From Phycisphaerales bacterium (GTDB lineage Bacteria > Planctomycetota > Phycisphaerae > Phycisphaerales > SM1A02), in contig VERO01000039.1 in NCBI GenBank assembly GCA_018882625.1, positions 1 to 13,380 of the forward strand: DNA of 13,380 bases. Reading direction: 5' to 3'. Numbering within the stretch: the first letter of the stretch is position 1; every line of letters starts with the position of its first letter. The translations under genes were made by a program, and so were the position numbers. Positions 1 to 6,411 of the stretch are shown here, piece after piece. Under the pieces are notes generated by a model, which was not told the DNA's origin, ran no database searches, and saw only the letters and a program-made list of their open reading frames with translations.

Positions 1-1845
1 GTCCTGCAGCGTGCGGATCTCCCGGTCGCGCTCCTCGGCGCGGAGCGACTCGCGGAAGATGAGCTCGTCCCTGGCGATCACGCGCTGGCGCTCCTCGTCG
101 AGCTGGCTGGAGATGGTCGCGAGCTCGCGTGCGTGCGCCGCGGTCATGGTGTCGAGCCGCTCCGCGGCGACCCTCCGCTCGTCATCGATGGCCTTGGCCA
201 GGTGGGCCGCGGCCTGCGCCTCGGCGCTCGCGATGGCCTCGGCAGCGCCACGCTCCTGCGCCGCGAGCTCGCGCGCCGCGTGCTGGCGTGCCTCCTCGAA
301 CTCGGCCGCCATGCGCTCGGACTCGAGGTGCGCCTGGAGCAGCTGCGCATCGAGCTTCGCGATGCGGCCGCGCAAGTCGTTGGAGGCCTCCGCGAGCGCT
401 GAGTTGGCGTCCTCCGAGCGTGCGAGCGCAGCCTCCGCGGCGGTCGCGCGCGCACGCTCCGCATCGAGGGCTGGCTCAAGGTCGCCGATGCGCGCCGAGA
501 GCTCCGCACGCACCGCACCCAGCGCGGCAAGCTGCTCGCGCGCCGCATCGAGCTGCGTGCGCACGTGCACCAGCTCGGTCTGCGTCGCGCCAATGGCGAG
601 CCGTGTGGCATCCCGGTCGCGGATCGCGTCGTCGCGCTCGGCGCACGCCTGCACCCACTGCCCCTCGGCGGCGGTGCGCGCGTCCTCGAGTCCCTTCGCG
701 TGCGCCGCAGACTCCTGAAGCCGGCGCATCAGGTCGTGCACGCGACGCTCGGACTCGGCACGCTCGCGCGCCATGTCGCCCTGCGCCTCGTCGAGCAGGA
801 GCTGCACACGGTTGATGCGGTCCTGCGCGTCCGCATCGCGGAGCTGCGCGTCGCGCGCGGCCTGCTCGAGCGCGGTGCGAGCCATGTCGCGCGCGGACTC
901 CGCGTCGGCGCGGTGGCCAGCCTCTGCCGCAGCCCGCTCGCGCGCGTGCTCCACTTCCTGCGCGAGGTCGCGCTGCACAGCGCGCGCAGCCTCCAGCTGG
1001 TCCTGGCCCTGCCGCAGCGCAGCGACAAACGCATCCCTCTCCGTCGCCAGCAGCCGCTGCAGCGCAGCTGCCTCGTCCTGCGCAGCGCGAACCTGCGCCT
1101 GAAGCTCGGTTGCGCCGGCCTGCATCGCGGCACGCTCGCGCTCAAGCTGCTCGCGCGCGTGAATGCGCGCCAGCTCGATCTCCTCGCGCGCGGCGAGCTG
1201 CGCCTGCGCCAGCTCATCGCGAGCCTGCTGCTGCGCCGCGGCGACCGCGGCCGCCGCCCGCTCCGCCTGCGCGCGTCCATCTGCCTCGGCACGCGCGTGC
1301 GCTGCGGCGATCTCCGCCTGCGCCTCGCGCCGCACCTGCTCGGCCTGCGCCTCCGCCGCGCGCTGCGCTGCGGCGATCTCCGCCTGCGCCTCGCGCCGCA
1401 CCTGCTCGGCCTGCGCCTCCGCCGCGCGCTGCGCTGCGGCGATCTCCGCGGCGGCATGCTCCGCCCGCTCGCGCGCGACGCGCTCCGCCTCAGCTCGCTC
1501 CGCCTGCTCCCGTTCAGCCTCTGCACACGCGGCCTCTGCGCGTTGTGCCTCAGCAATCGCCGCTGACTCCGCGGCGGCGGCTGCGTCTGCCTGCGCATCG
1601 AAGACGCGCACCACGAGCCCGGCCACGCTCGTGATCGGTCGCCACTCGTGATCGCCATGGCGCCTGATCTGCGCACGCGAGTCCATGGCGCCATCGGCCG
1701 CGAGCGCACGCACGCCGCTCGAGGCGAGCGGTCCCTCGACAGTCCCGTCGGGCAGCAGGATCTCGTAGCGCGCAGGCGCGCCCGGCGCAGCGGCAGCGCT
1801 GGATGCCCGGGAGGCCGAAGCCGTCGAATGAGCGAATGGCGTCAT
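1..1845 (-). CDS. GYF_2-like domain plus long coiled-coil protein (3' end outside window)
   Basis: The minus-strand frame from the ATG at 1845 is open for 615 codons to the window edge, so the C-terminus is missing. The start is supported by AAGGAAG at 1857-1851, five bases upstream; the ATG at 1850 runs into TGA after two codons. Residues about 27-77 (YEILLPDG, EGPL, VRALAADG, then HEWRPITSVAGL) follow the pattern of GYF_2 domains: a display strand, an EGPL turn, a helix, and a closing EWRP. From about residue 85 onward almost everything is Ala/Glu/Arg/Gln helix with no Pro or Gly breaks, a long coiled coil. There is no signal peptide and no membrane segment in the visible part, so a cytoplasmic structural or scaffold role is an inference. 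It is transcribed in the same direction as ftsK but has its own likely promoter. The exact function is unknown; SMC-like or filament-forming proteins are alternatives, but no ATPase motif is visible. Confidence 0.85.
   Translation of the reverse strand, partial: MTPFAHSTASASRASSAAAAPGAPARYEILLPDGTVEGPLASSGVRALAADGAMDSRAQIRRHGDHEWRPITSVAGLVVRVFDAQADAAAAAESAAIAEAQRAEAACAEAEREQAERAEAERVARERAEHAAAEIAAAQRAAEAQAEQVRREAQAEIAAAQRAAEAQAEQVRREAQAEIAAAHARAEADGRAQAERAAAAVAAAQQQARDELAQAQLAAREEIELARIHAREQLERERAAMQAGATELQAQVRAAQDEAAALQRLLATERDAFVAALRQGQDQLEAARAVQRDLAQEVEHARERAAAEAGHRADAESARDMARTALEQAARDAQLRDADAQDRINRVQLLLDEAQGDMARERAESERRVHDLMRRLQESAAHAKGLEDARTAAEGQWVQACAERDDAIRDRDATRLAIGATQTELVHVRTQLDAAREQLAALGAVRAELSARIGDLEPALDAERARATAAEAALARSEDANSALAEASNDLRGRIAKLDAQLLQAHLESERMAAEFEEARQHAARELAAQERGAAEAIASAEAQAAAHLAKAIDDERRVAAERLDTMTAAHARELATISSQLDEERQRVIARDELIFRESLRAEERDREIRTLQD
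1298..1449 (-). repeat. 66-bp perfect tandem repeat inside the coiled-coil gene
   Basis: Positions 1301-1366 and 1367-1432 are identical base for base. The third copy is matched for 17 bases (1433-1449), giving about 2.3 copies. The period is 22 codons, so the reading frame is kept; the repeat lies at about residues 138-182 and adds one block of helix per copy. Twenty-two residues equals two hendecads, a natural coiled-coil step. Perfect identity, including third codon positions, suggests a recent duplication or a place where copy number could vary or be mis-assembled. Confidence 0.93.
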
Positions 1846-1850
1846 GTCAT

Positions 1851-1857
1851 CTTCCTT
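1851..1857 (-). promoter_or_regulatory. Ribosome binding site of the coiled-coil gene
   Basis: Read on the minus strand this is AAGGAAG, five bases before the ATG at 1845. It decides between that ATG and the out-of-frame ATG at 1850, which stops after two codons. Confidence 0.7.
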
Positions 1858-1927
1858 CCGTGGACATCGTGTGCGGTCGATCCTTCGACACGTGCCCGCA
1901 TGCGCTGGCAGGCACGGCAATCGCACA

Positions 1928-1947
1928 CGGAAGCGCGCACGCTTCCG
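1928..1947 (-). other. Perfect 8-bp hairpin at the predicted 5' end of the coiled-coil mRNA
   Basis: CGGAAGCG (1928-1935) pairs fully with CGCTTCCG (1940-1947) across a four-base loop. The predicted transcription start from the promoter at 1955-1982 falls about one base before it, so the message would begin with this stem. A 5' stem of this type can protect mRNA from decay or act as a control site; that role is inferred. Confidence 0.55.
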
Positions 1948-1954
1948 CACCGCG

Positions 1955-1982
1955 ATTACACCCGAAAATCCCAGCTTCTCAA
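1955..1982 (-). promoter_or_regulatory. Sigma-70-type promoter for the coiled-coil gene
   Basis: On the minus strand TTGAGA (1982-1977, five of six bases of the -35 consensus) is followed after 16 bases by TGTAAT (1960-1955, five of six of the -10 consensus). It stands about 110 bases before the start codon and in an AT-richer patch of an otherwise GC-rich spacer. Start of transcription would be near 1948. This is the best promoter match I see in the window, though consensus matching alone is not proof. Confidence 0.6.
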
Positions 1983-2048
1983 GGGACTTGGGGCCGAATC
2001 AGGTCCGACTGGCGGAAAATCCGCAGGGCGGGTGCGGGGCCAAGTCCC
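1983..2048. repeat. Wide 9-bp inverted repeat enclosing a small hairpin
   Basis: GGGACTTGG (1983-1991) is the exact reverse complement of CCAAGTCCC (2040-2048), with 48 bases between them. Inside lies GCGGA-AAA-TCCGC (2012-2024), a second perfect stem. The outer left arm directly touches the predicted -35 box at 1977-1982. It may be an operator, or a folded RNA element if transcription from ftsK reads through. Confidence 0.6.
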
Positions 2049-2109
2049 CACCGTGTCCAGTCCTTCCTTCACCCCCTGGCGTCTTGTGTGGCCACCCACT
2101 GCCCCAGAC

Positions 2110-2149
2110 CGCGACCGCAAGCCCCTCCGGGAGAGGGGCTTGGGTCGCG
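2110..2149 (-). terminator. Strong hairpin just after the ftsK stop, terminator-like without a U run
   Basis: AAGCCCCTC (2119-2127) pairs perfectly with GAGGGGCTT (2133-2141) over a five-base loop, and after a small internal bulge CGCGACC (2110-2116) pairs with GGTCGCG (2143-2149). The structure starts seven bases after the ftsK stop codon. On the minus strand no T run follows, so it would be a non-canonical intrinsic terminator, a pause site or a 3'-end protecting stem. Confidence 0.5.
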
Positions 2150-2155
2150 AGCGGA

Positions 2156-4840
2156 TCAATCCTCGTCGTCGGAGTCGTCGCCGCTGGAGGCCGCTGCCTC
2201 GTACTCGCCATCCTCGGACCCCTCGCCGCCTTCGCCCTCTTCCATGGCCTTCATGCGTTGCCAGTCCTCGAGGGTGATCATGACCTCTCTCGCCACCGAC
2301 CCCTTGTGGTCCGACACGATGCCGGCGAGCGCCATCTGGTCGACCAGACGGGATGCCCGGCCGTAGCCGATCGCCAGCCGCCTCTGGAGCAGGCTGACCG
2401 AACCCCGGCCGGTCTCGATCATGATCTCGACGGCCTTGTCGAAGAGCGGATCGCGCTCATCGGCCGCCAGCTCGCCGCCCGCGGTCGGGTCAGAACCGCC
2501 GCCCGCGCTGCTACGCACCGCCAGGAGCGCACGCTCGAAGCTGGGCGTCGCGACATCCTTGAGGAACCGGACGACCTTGCGCGTCTCCGAATCGGTGACG
2601 AGCGTGCCCTGCGAGCGCCGCAGCTCGCTCGAGCTTGGCGTCAGCACCATCATGTCGCCCTGGCCCAGCAGCAGCTCCGCACCCTTTTGGTCGAGCACGA
2701 TGCGGCTGTCCATGCCGCTGGCCACCTTGAAGGCGATGCGGCAGGGCATGTTGGCCTTGATGAGTCCCGTCACGACGTTGGCCTGCGGACGCTGCGTCGC
2801 AAGCACCAGGTGGATGCCGACCGCGCGCGCCTTCTGGGCGATGCGCACGATGTGGGTCTCGACCTCCTTGTTGGTCATGATGAGGTCGGCGAGCTCGTCG
2901 ATCACGAAGACCATGTACGGGATCTTCTTGGCGATGCGGGCGCGATCGAGGTCGGTCTGCGGGTTTAGCCGCGCGTACAGCTCCTCCTCGCCGAGCTCGT
3001 TGTAGCCCACGATGTCGCGCACGCCGACGCTCTTGAAGAGCTCGTAGCGCTCCTCCATCTTGCCAACGACCCACTCCAGGATTCCCGCGGCCTGGTTCAT
3101 GTCCGTGACGACCGGCGCCATCAGGTGGGGGATGTCGGCGAACATGCTCATCTCGACCATCTTGGGGTCGACGAGCACGAGCTTCAGCTCGTCCGGGCGC
3201 TTCGTGTACAGCCAGCTCATCAGGATCGTGTTGATGCACACGCTCTTGCCCGAGCCGGTGGTGCCGGCGATGAGCATGTGCGGCATCCTCGCGAGGTCGA
3301 GCACCAGCGGCTCGCCCGAGCTGTCCTTGCCCAGGAACATCGGCAGGCGCATGCCCTCGGCCTGCCCGCCGCTCATGAGCTCCTTCAGCCGCACCTTCTC
3401 CTTCAGCGGATTGGGCACCTCGATGCCGACCGCCGTCTTGCCGGTCATGTTCGCGATGATGCGGATGTTCGGCGCCTTGAGCGCGCGCGCGATGTCCTTC
3501 GAGATCGTCTCGAGGCGCGCCACGCGCGTGCCCGATGCGAGCTCGACCGAGTACAGCGTCACCACCGGGCCGCTCTCGATGCCCACCACCTCGCCATCGA
3601 TCTGGTATGTGCGCAGCGTCTCGGTCAGCACGCCGGCCTGCTCGCGCACGAAGTTCTCCATGCGCTCGGAGTAGTTGCCCTCTGGGTCGTCGAGCATCTC
3701 GAGCGTGGGGAACTGGTAGCCCGTGTAGTCGGCCTCGCGCGGGATGTCCTCGTCGCGGGCGAGGGTCTTGGGCGCCGTCGACATGCGCACGGGCAGCTTG
3801 GAGATGCGCTCGCGCAGCTCCTCGGCAGACAGTGGCGCGCGGGATGCGGGCTCCTCAGCCTCGGCAGGGGAGGGGGTGGCCTTCTCGCGGGCCGCGCGGG
3901 GCGCCCGTTCAGGCTCTGCGCTCGCCCGCGAATCATCCGCGTCGCCAGCCTCTGCATCCGGATCGCCATCCTCGCTCGCCTCGGCCATCTCATCCTCGAC
4001 TTCGGCGGCCGCCTCCTCGACGACCTCGGCGGACCTCCTGCGCAGTGGCCGTGCCGCCTCGTCAGCGCCGTCGTCGAGATCCACCACATTGCGCGCGATG
4101 CGGCGGCTACGCGAGCGCGCGGCCGTTGCAGTGGCCGTGCCGCCATCACCATCGGCCATCGCGCCCGCGAGCGCAGGCTTCGCCTTCGCAGGCATGATGC
4201 GGTTCCAGAGGCCCTTGTAGTCGTAGGCCCACACAGGCTCGAGCGACTCGGCGGCGCGGACGAGCGCGGCAGGCAGCGCCATCATGATCTCGTCGACGGC
4301 GACCAGCAGCCCGATGAGCAGCGCGACGATCAGCACCAGGCTTCCGCCGAGCCCGCCGAAGCGTCCGCCAAGCTGCTCCGCCATCCATCCGGGCACCAGG
4401 CCGGCCTCGGCGCCGCTGATCACTCCGAGCGTGGGGAACCACAGCGCATGCAGGCCGCCAAAGGCGCACATCGCCAGCAGCGCCCCGATCGCGCGCACCG
4501 CAGGGTGAGGCACGCGCTGGCCCATGGCCACCACGCCGAGCGCATATCCCGCGCACAGCATGGGGATCCAGAACCCGTAGCCGACCGACTCGTAGATCCC
4601 GTACGCGATCGCCGCGCCCACGGTTCCGCCGAGGTTGGCGGGCGGGTCCGCCGGAACCGCCACCGAGTGGCTCGGCCAGTCGGAGCCTGAGAAGCTCGCG
4701 AGGCTCGCGGCCAGGTAGAGCCAGGTGGCGGCTCCCACGAGCCACACCAACTTGACGGTGATGGATGCGGGCGGCAGCGCGCCCGCGGAAGTTGAGGTCG
4801 AGCCAGTCCGTGCGACAGCCTTCGGCGATGTCCGTGCCAT
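2156..4840 (-). CDS. ftsK: DNA translocase FtsK/SpoIIIE
   Basis: This 894-residue protein is a septum-anchored, ATP-driven DNA pump that moves chromosome termini across the closing division site and assists dimer resolution. Several hydrophobic segments fill residues about 29-200, starting with KLVWLVGAATWLYLAASL, as in FtsK_4TM. A variable acidic Ala/Glu/Arg-rich linker follows, then the alpha domain and the beta motor with Walker A GTTGSGKS (Lys about 532) and Walker B VFVIDELAD (Asp 648, Glu 649). ATQRPQANVVTGLIKAN is also present. A gamma winged-helix domain sits near the end (DPLFDKAVEIM, RRLAIGYGRASRLVDQM), and a very acidic tail closes the protein. I start at the ATG at 4840 (MARTSPKAV). 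The frame runs open back to 5119, but that extension is low-complexity, lies opposite the dehydratase gene and reads unlike FtsK. The linker is variable in all FtsK proteins. Divergent from the fatty-acid cassette. Confidence 0.96.
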   Translation of the reverse strand: MARTSPKAVARTGSTSTSAGALPPASITVKLVWLVGAATWLYLAASLASFSGSDWPSHSVAVPADPPANLGGTVGAAIAYGIYESVGYGFWIPMLCAGYALGVVAMGQRVPHPAVRAIGALLAMCAFGGLHALWFPTLGVISGAEAGLVPGWMAEQLGGRFGGLGGSLVLIVALLIGLLVAVDEIMMALPAALVRAAESLEPVWAYDYKGLWNRIMPAKAKPALAGAMADGDGGTATATAARSRSRRIARNVVDLDDGADEAARPLRRRSAEVVEEAAAEVEDEMAEASEDGDPDAEAGDADDSRASAEPERAPRAAREKATPSPAEAEEPASRAPLSAEELRERISKLPVRMSTAPKTLARDEDIPREADYTGYQFPTLEMLDDPEGNYSERMENFVREQAGVLTETLRTYQIDGEVVGIESGPVVTLYSVELASGTRVARLETISKDIARALKAPNIRIIANMTGKTAVGIEVPNPLKEKVRLKELMSGGQAEGMRLPMFLGKDSSGEPLVLDLARMPHMLIAGTTGSGKSVCINTILMSWLYTKRPDELKLVLVDPKMVEMSMFADIPHLMAPVVTDMNQAAGILEWVVGKMEERYELFKSVGVRDIVGYNELGEEELYARLNPQTDLDRARIAKKIPYMVFVIDELADLIMTNKEVETHIVRIAQKARAVGIHLVLATQRPQANVVTGLIKANMPCRIAFKVASGMDSRIVLDQKGAELLLGQGDMMVLTPSSSELRRSQGTLVTDSETRKVVRFLKDVATPSFERALLAVRSSAGGGSDPTAGGELAADERDPLFDKAVEIMIETGRGSVSLLQRRLAIGYGRASRLVDQMALAGIVSDHKGSVAREVMITLEDWQRMKAMEEGEGGEGSEDGEYEAAASSGDDSDDED

Positions 4841-4907
4841 ACCCCATGATCGGCTCAAAACGGGGCATCCGATGAGATTCCCGGCACCTGCTACCTTTTC
4901 GCCTCGC
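4841..4907. promoter_or_regulatory. 67-base divergent gap between ftsK and the dehydratase cassette
   Basis: The two start codons face away from each other across 67 bases, too little for two separate full promoters without overlap. Promoter elements of each gene therefore probably lie in this gap or inside the opposite gene. I find no clean -35/-10 pair for either direction. An in-frame ATG at 4872 is an alternative start for the plus-strand gene and would shrink the gap to 31 bases. Confidence 0.4.
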
Positions 4908-5402
4908 ATGCACTTCAAGCTTGTGGACGAGGTTCTCGAGGCGACCCCGGAGCGGGCCGTCGGCATCAAGGCCGTGACCCTTGCGGAGGAGTACCTGCAG
5001 GACCACTTCCCCACATTCCATGTGCTGCCTGGGGTGTTCATGCTGGAGGCGCTGGTCCAGACGGCGCGACTTGTGCTCGATGCGCGCTCGGAATCGGAAG
5101 GCAAGCCGCCTCTGCGCATGGTGCTCGGCGTGGTGCGCGCGCTCCGCTACGGCTCGTTCGTGCGTCCCGGCGAGACGCTGCGCACCGAAGTGACGCTGGA
5201 CAAGGTCAACGAGGACGGATCCGTGAGCTTCAAGGGTGCCGCGACCGTGCTTCGGCACGCCGCAGCCGGTGCGCCGTCGGCCGAGCCCGAGACGGCGGTG
5301 AGCGGACGCTTTACACTCCGCCCGATCAGGACTAGTGCGGCTGTGGCCGCGATCCCCCAAGGAACGGCCGCAGGGAAGGCCCAAGGACAGGAGTGCCGAT
5401 GA
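4908..5402 (+). CDS. FabZ-type 3-hydroxyacyl-ACP dehydratase (first copy)
   Basis: This hotdog-fold enzyme of 164 residues is expected to remove water from 3-hydroxyacyl-ACP to give the trans-2-enoyl form. The motif DHFPTFHVLPGVFMLEALVQ carries the usual catalytic His (33) and Glu (47), with the standard 14-residue spacing of FabZ. The C-terminal part (about 115-164) is Ala/Pro/Gly-rich and not conserved. I chose the ATG at 4908 because the domain begins there (MHFKLVD) and lines up residue for residue with the start of the second dehydratase (MRWMWID). The ATG at 4872 would add 12 residues, and neither start has a strong ribosome site. The stop overlaps the ACP start (ATGA), which implies coupled translation. 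It could instead be a non-catalytic paralogue, but both catalytic residues are present. Whether it serves general lipid synthesis or a special acyl chain is unknown. Confidence 0.88.
   Translation: MHFKLVDEVLEATPERAVGIKAVTLAEEYLQDHFPTFHVLPGVFMLEALVQTARLVLDARSESEGKPPLRMVLGVVRALRYGSFVRPGETLRTEVTLDKVNEDGSVSFKGAATVLRHAAAGAPSAEPETAVSGRFTLRPIRTSAAVAAIPQGTAAGKAQGQECR
5389..5393 (+). promoter_or_regulatory. Ribosome binding site that fixes the ACP start
   Basis: AGGAG ends five bases before the ATG at 5399. The upstream in-frame GTG at 5393 overlaps this site and so is unlikely to be the start. Confidence 0.75.
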
Positions 5403-5785
5403 CACGTGACGAGATCCAGAAGAAGGTGACCGATGTGCTGGTGGATGCGCTTGGCGTCGACGAGGAGGACGTGACTCCGGATGCCTCACTGACCGGCAAG
5501 CTCGGCGCGGAGTCCATCGACTTCCTGGACATCGTCTTCCGGCTCGAGAAGTCCTTCGGCGTGAAGATCCCGCAGGGCGAGCTGTTCCCCGACAACGCGC
5601 TCAGCGACCCGCGCTACGTGCAGGACGGCAAGCTGACGGCTGACGGCCTGGCGCTGCTCAAGGAGCGCCTGCCGCATGTGGACACATCGTCCTTCGCGGC
5701 GGATCCGCGCCTCGAGAAGGTGGCGGAGAGCTTCACCGTGAAGAGCCTCGTCGACTTCATGGAGCGCAAGCTCCAGCCGGCCTGA
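5399..5785 (+). CDS. Acyl carrier protein, long form with a C-terminal insertion
   Basis: This 128-residue carrier holds acyl groups on a phosphopantetheine arm. The attachment Ser is Ser39 in LGAESIDFLDI, and the stretch after it (FRLEKSFGVKIPQGELFP) resembles AcpXL-like carriers more than housekeeping AcpP. Ordinary ACPs are near 80 residues; here about 40 residues (PDNALSDPRYVQDGKL, LALLKERLPHVD) sit between the second helix and a last helix ending VKSLVDFMERKL. The start at 5399 has AGGAG five bases upstream and overlaps the preceding stop. It lies between two dehydratases, so it is probably their partner. I have seen this long-form pattern in planctomycete-like carriers, but I cannot name a characterised member. 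The role in an outer-membrane or unusual acyl chain is only an inference. Confidence 0.9.
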   Translation: MTRDEIQKKVTDVLVDALGVDEEDVTPDASLTGKLGAESIDFLDIVFRLEKSFGVKIPQGELFPDNALSDPRYVQDGKLTADGLALLKERLPHVDTSSFAADPRLEKVAESFTVKSLVDFMERKLQPA

Positions 5786-5802
5786 ACTGGGGCCAGCCTG
5801 AC

Positions 5803-6318
5803 ATGCGTTGGATGTGGATCGACACGATCGTGGCCTACGAGCCCGACCGGCGTCTCGTGGCCATCAAGAACGTGTCGCTCGCGGAGGAGCACCTGCACCA
5901 GCACTTCGCTGAGGGACCCGACGGGCCGGCGCAGCCGGTCATGCCTGGCAGCCTCATGATGGAGGGCATGGCGCAGACCGCGGGGATCCTCGTGGGCAGC
6001 GTGCGCCGCTTCGCCGAGAAGGTGATCCTGGCGAAGATCCAGAAGGCGCAGATCGATGCCGATGTGACGCCGGGCCAGTGCATCCGCTATGACGCCTCGA
6101 TCGAGCGCATCGACGGGATGGGCGCCAGCACGGTGGGCACGATCGAGCGGCTCGACCACCGGTCAGGCCAGTGGGAGCGGATCGGCTCCACCGAGATCAT
6201 GTTCAGCCACGTGGACCAGAACATGAGCGGGCTGGCCTTCCCCGATCACAACTTCGTCTTCAGCGACAGTTTTCGCAACATATTGCGTAGCAGCGGTTTA
6301 GGTCATCTCATGGCGTAG
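5803..6318 (+). CDS. FabZ/FabA-type dehydratase (second copy, with insertion in the active-site loop)
   Basis: This 171-residue hotdog-fold protein has His34 and Glu54 in the catalytic positions (HLHQHF, then PVMPGSLMMEGMAQTAG). Between them are six extra residues (AEGPDGPAQ replaces the short FPxxP turn), so the spacing is 20 rather than 14. It aligns with the first copy from the start codon (WID, AIKNVSLAEEHL), and the two are clearly paralogues. It begins 17 bases after the ACP stop, with only a weak GGGG ribosome site, so it is likely read as one transcript with the ACP. The insertion could change substrate chain length or turn the protein into a hydratase/isomerase or a binding subunit. 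No ketosynthase, ketoreductase or enoyl reductase follows. Confidence 0.88.
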   Translation: MRWMWIDTIVAYEPDRRLVAIKNVSLAEEHLHQHFAEGPDGPAQPVMPGSLMMEGMAQTAGILVGSVRRFAEKVILAKIQKAQIDADVTPGQCIRYDASIERIDGMGASTVGTIERLDHRSGQWERIGSTEIMFSHVDQNMSGLAFPDHNFVFSDSFRNILRSSGLGHLMA

Positions 6319-6331
6319 TGGATCAAGCGGT

Positions 6332-6348
6332 CCGGGGACGTTCCCCGG
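6332..6348. repeat. Perfect inverted repeat between the dehydratase and the sigma factor
   Basis: CCGGGGA (6332-6338) and TCCCCGG (6342-6348) pair exactly across three bases, 14 bases after the stop at 6316-6318. There is no T run after it. It may be a weak transcription end, or an operator ahead of the sigma-factor gene; no clear promoter is seen in the 93-base gap. Confidence 0.45.
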
Positions 6349-6411
6349 GGGATCCGGTGGCAGTATCGCGGCCAGTCGTCGCGTGAATTCCGGGGCGAGG
6401 GGTGCAGCCCG

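Larger units (their letters stand above)
1846..2155. other. 310-base non-coding spacer with promoter and inverted repeats
   Basis: No credible gene lies between the ftsK stop and the start of the coiled-coil gene; open frames here lack a ribosome site and protein-like composition. Reading along the minus strand it holds, in order, a strong hairpin just after the ftsK stop (2149-2110), a wide inverted repeat (2048/1983) with a small hairpin inside it, a sigma-70-type promoter (1982-1955), a hairpin at the predicted transcript start (1947-1928), and the ribosome site (1857-1851). Confidence 0.75.

Noticed and set aside
565..1566. Long plus-strand open frame of 333 codons (and others at 11-718 and 1163-1651) in the first 1.8 kb
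   Set aside because: These are antisense to the coiled-coil gene and consist of Arg/Leu/Ser/Ala low-complexity sequence. The open frames arise because GC-rich codons in the real gene rarely give stops on the other strand.
4841..5119. N-terminal extension of ftsK to the ATG at 5119
   Set aside because: The extra 93 residues are Ser/Thr/Arg-rich, unlike FtsK, and overlap the dehydratase coding region on the other strand. The protein reads naturally from MARTSPKAV at 4840.
5393..5395. GTG as ACP start
   Set aside because: It overlaps the AGGAG ribosome site, while ATG at 5399 has proper spacing and forms an ATGA overlap with the preceding stop.
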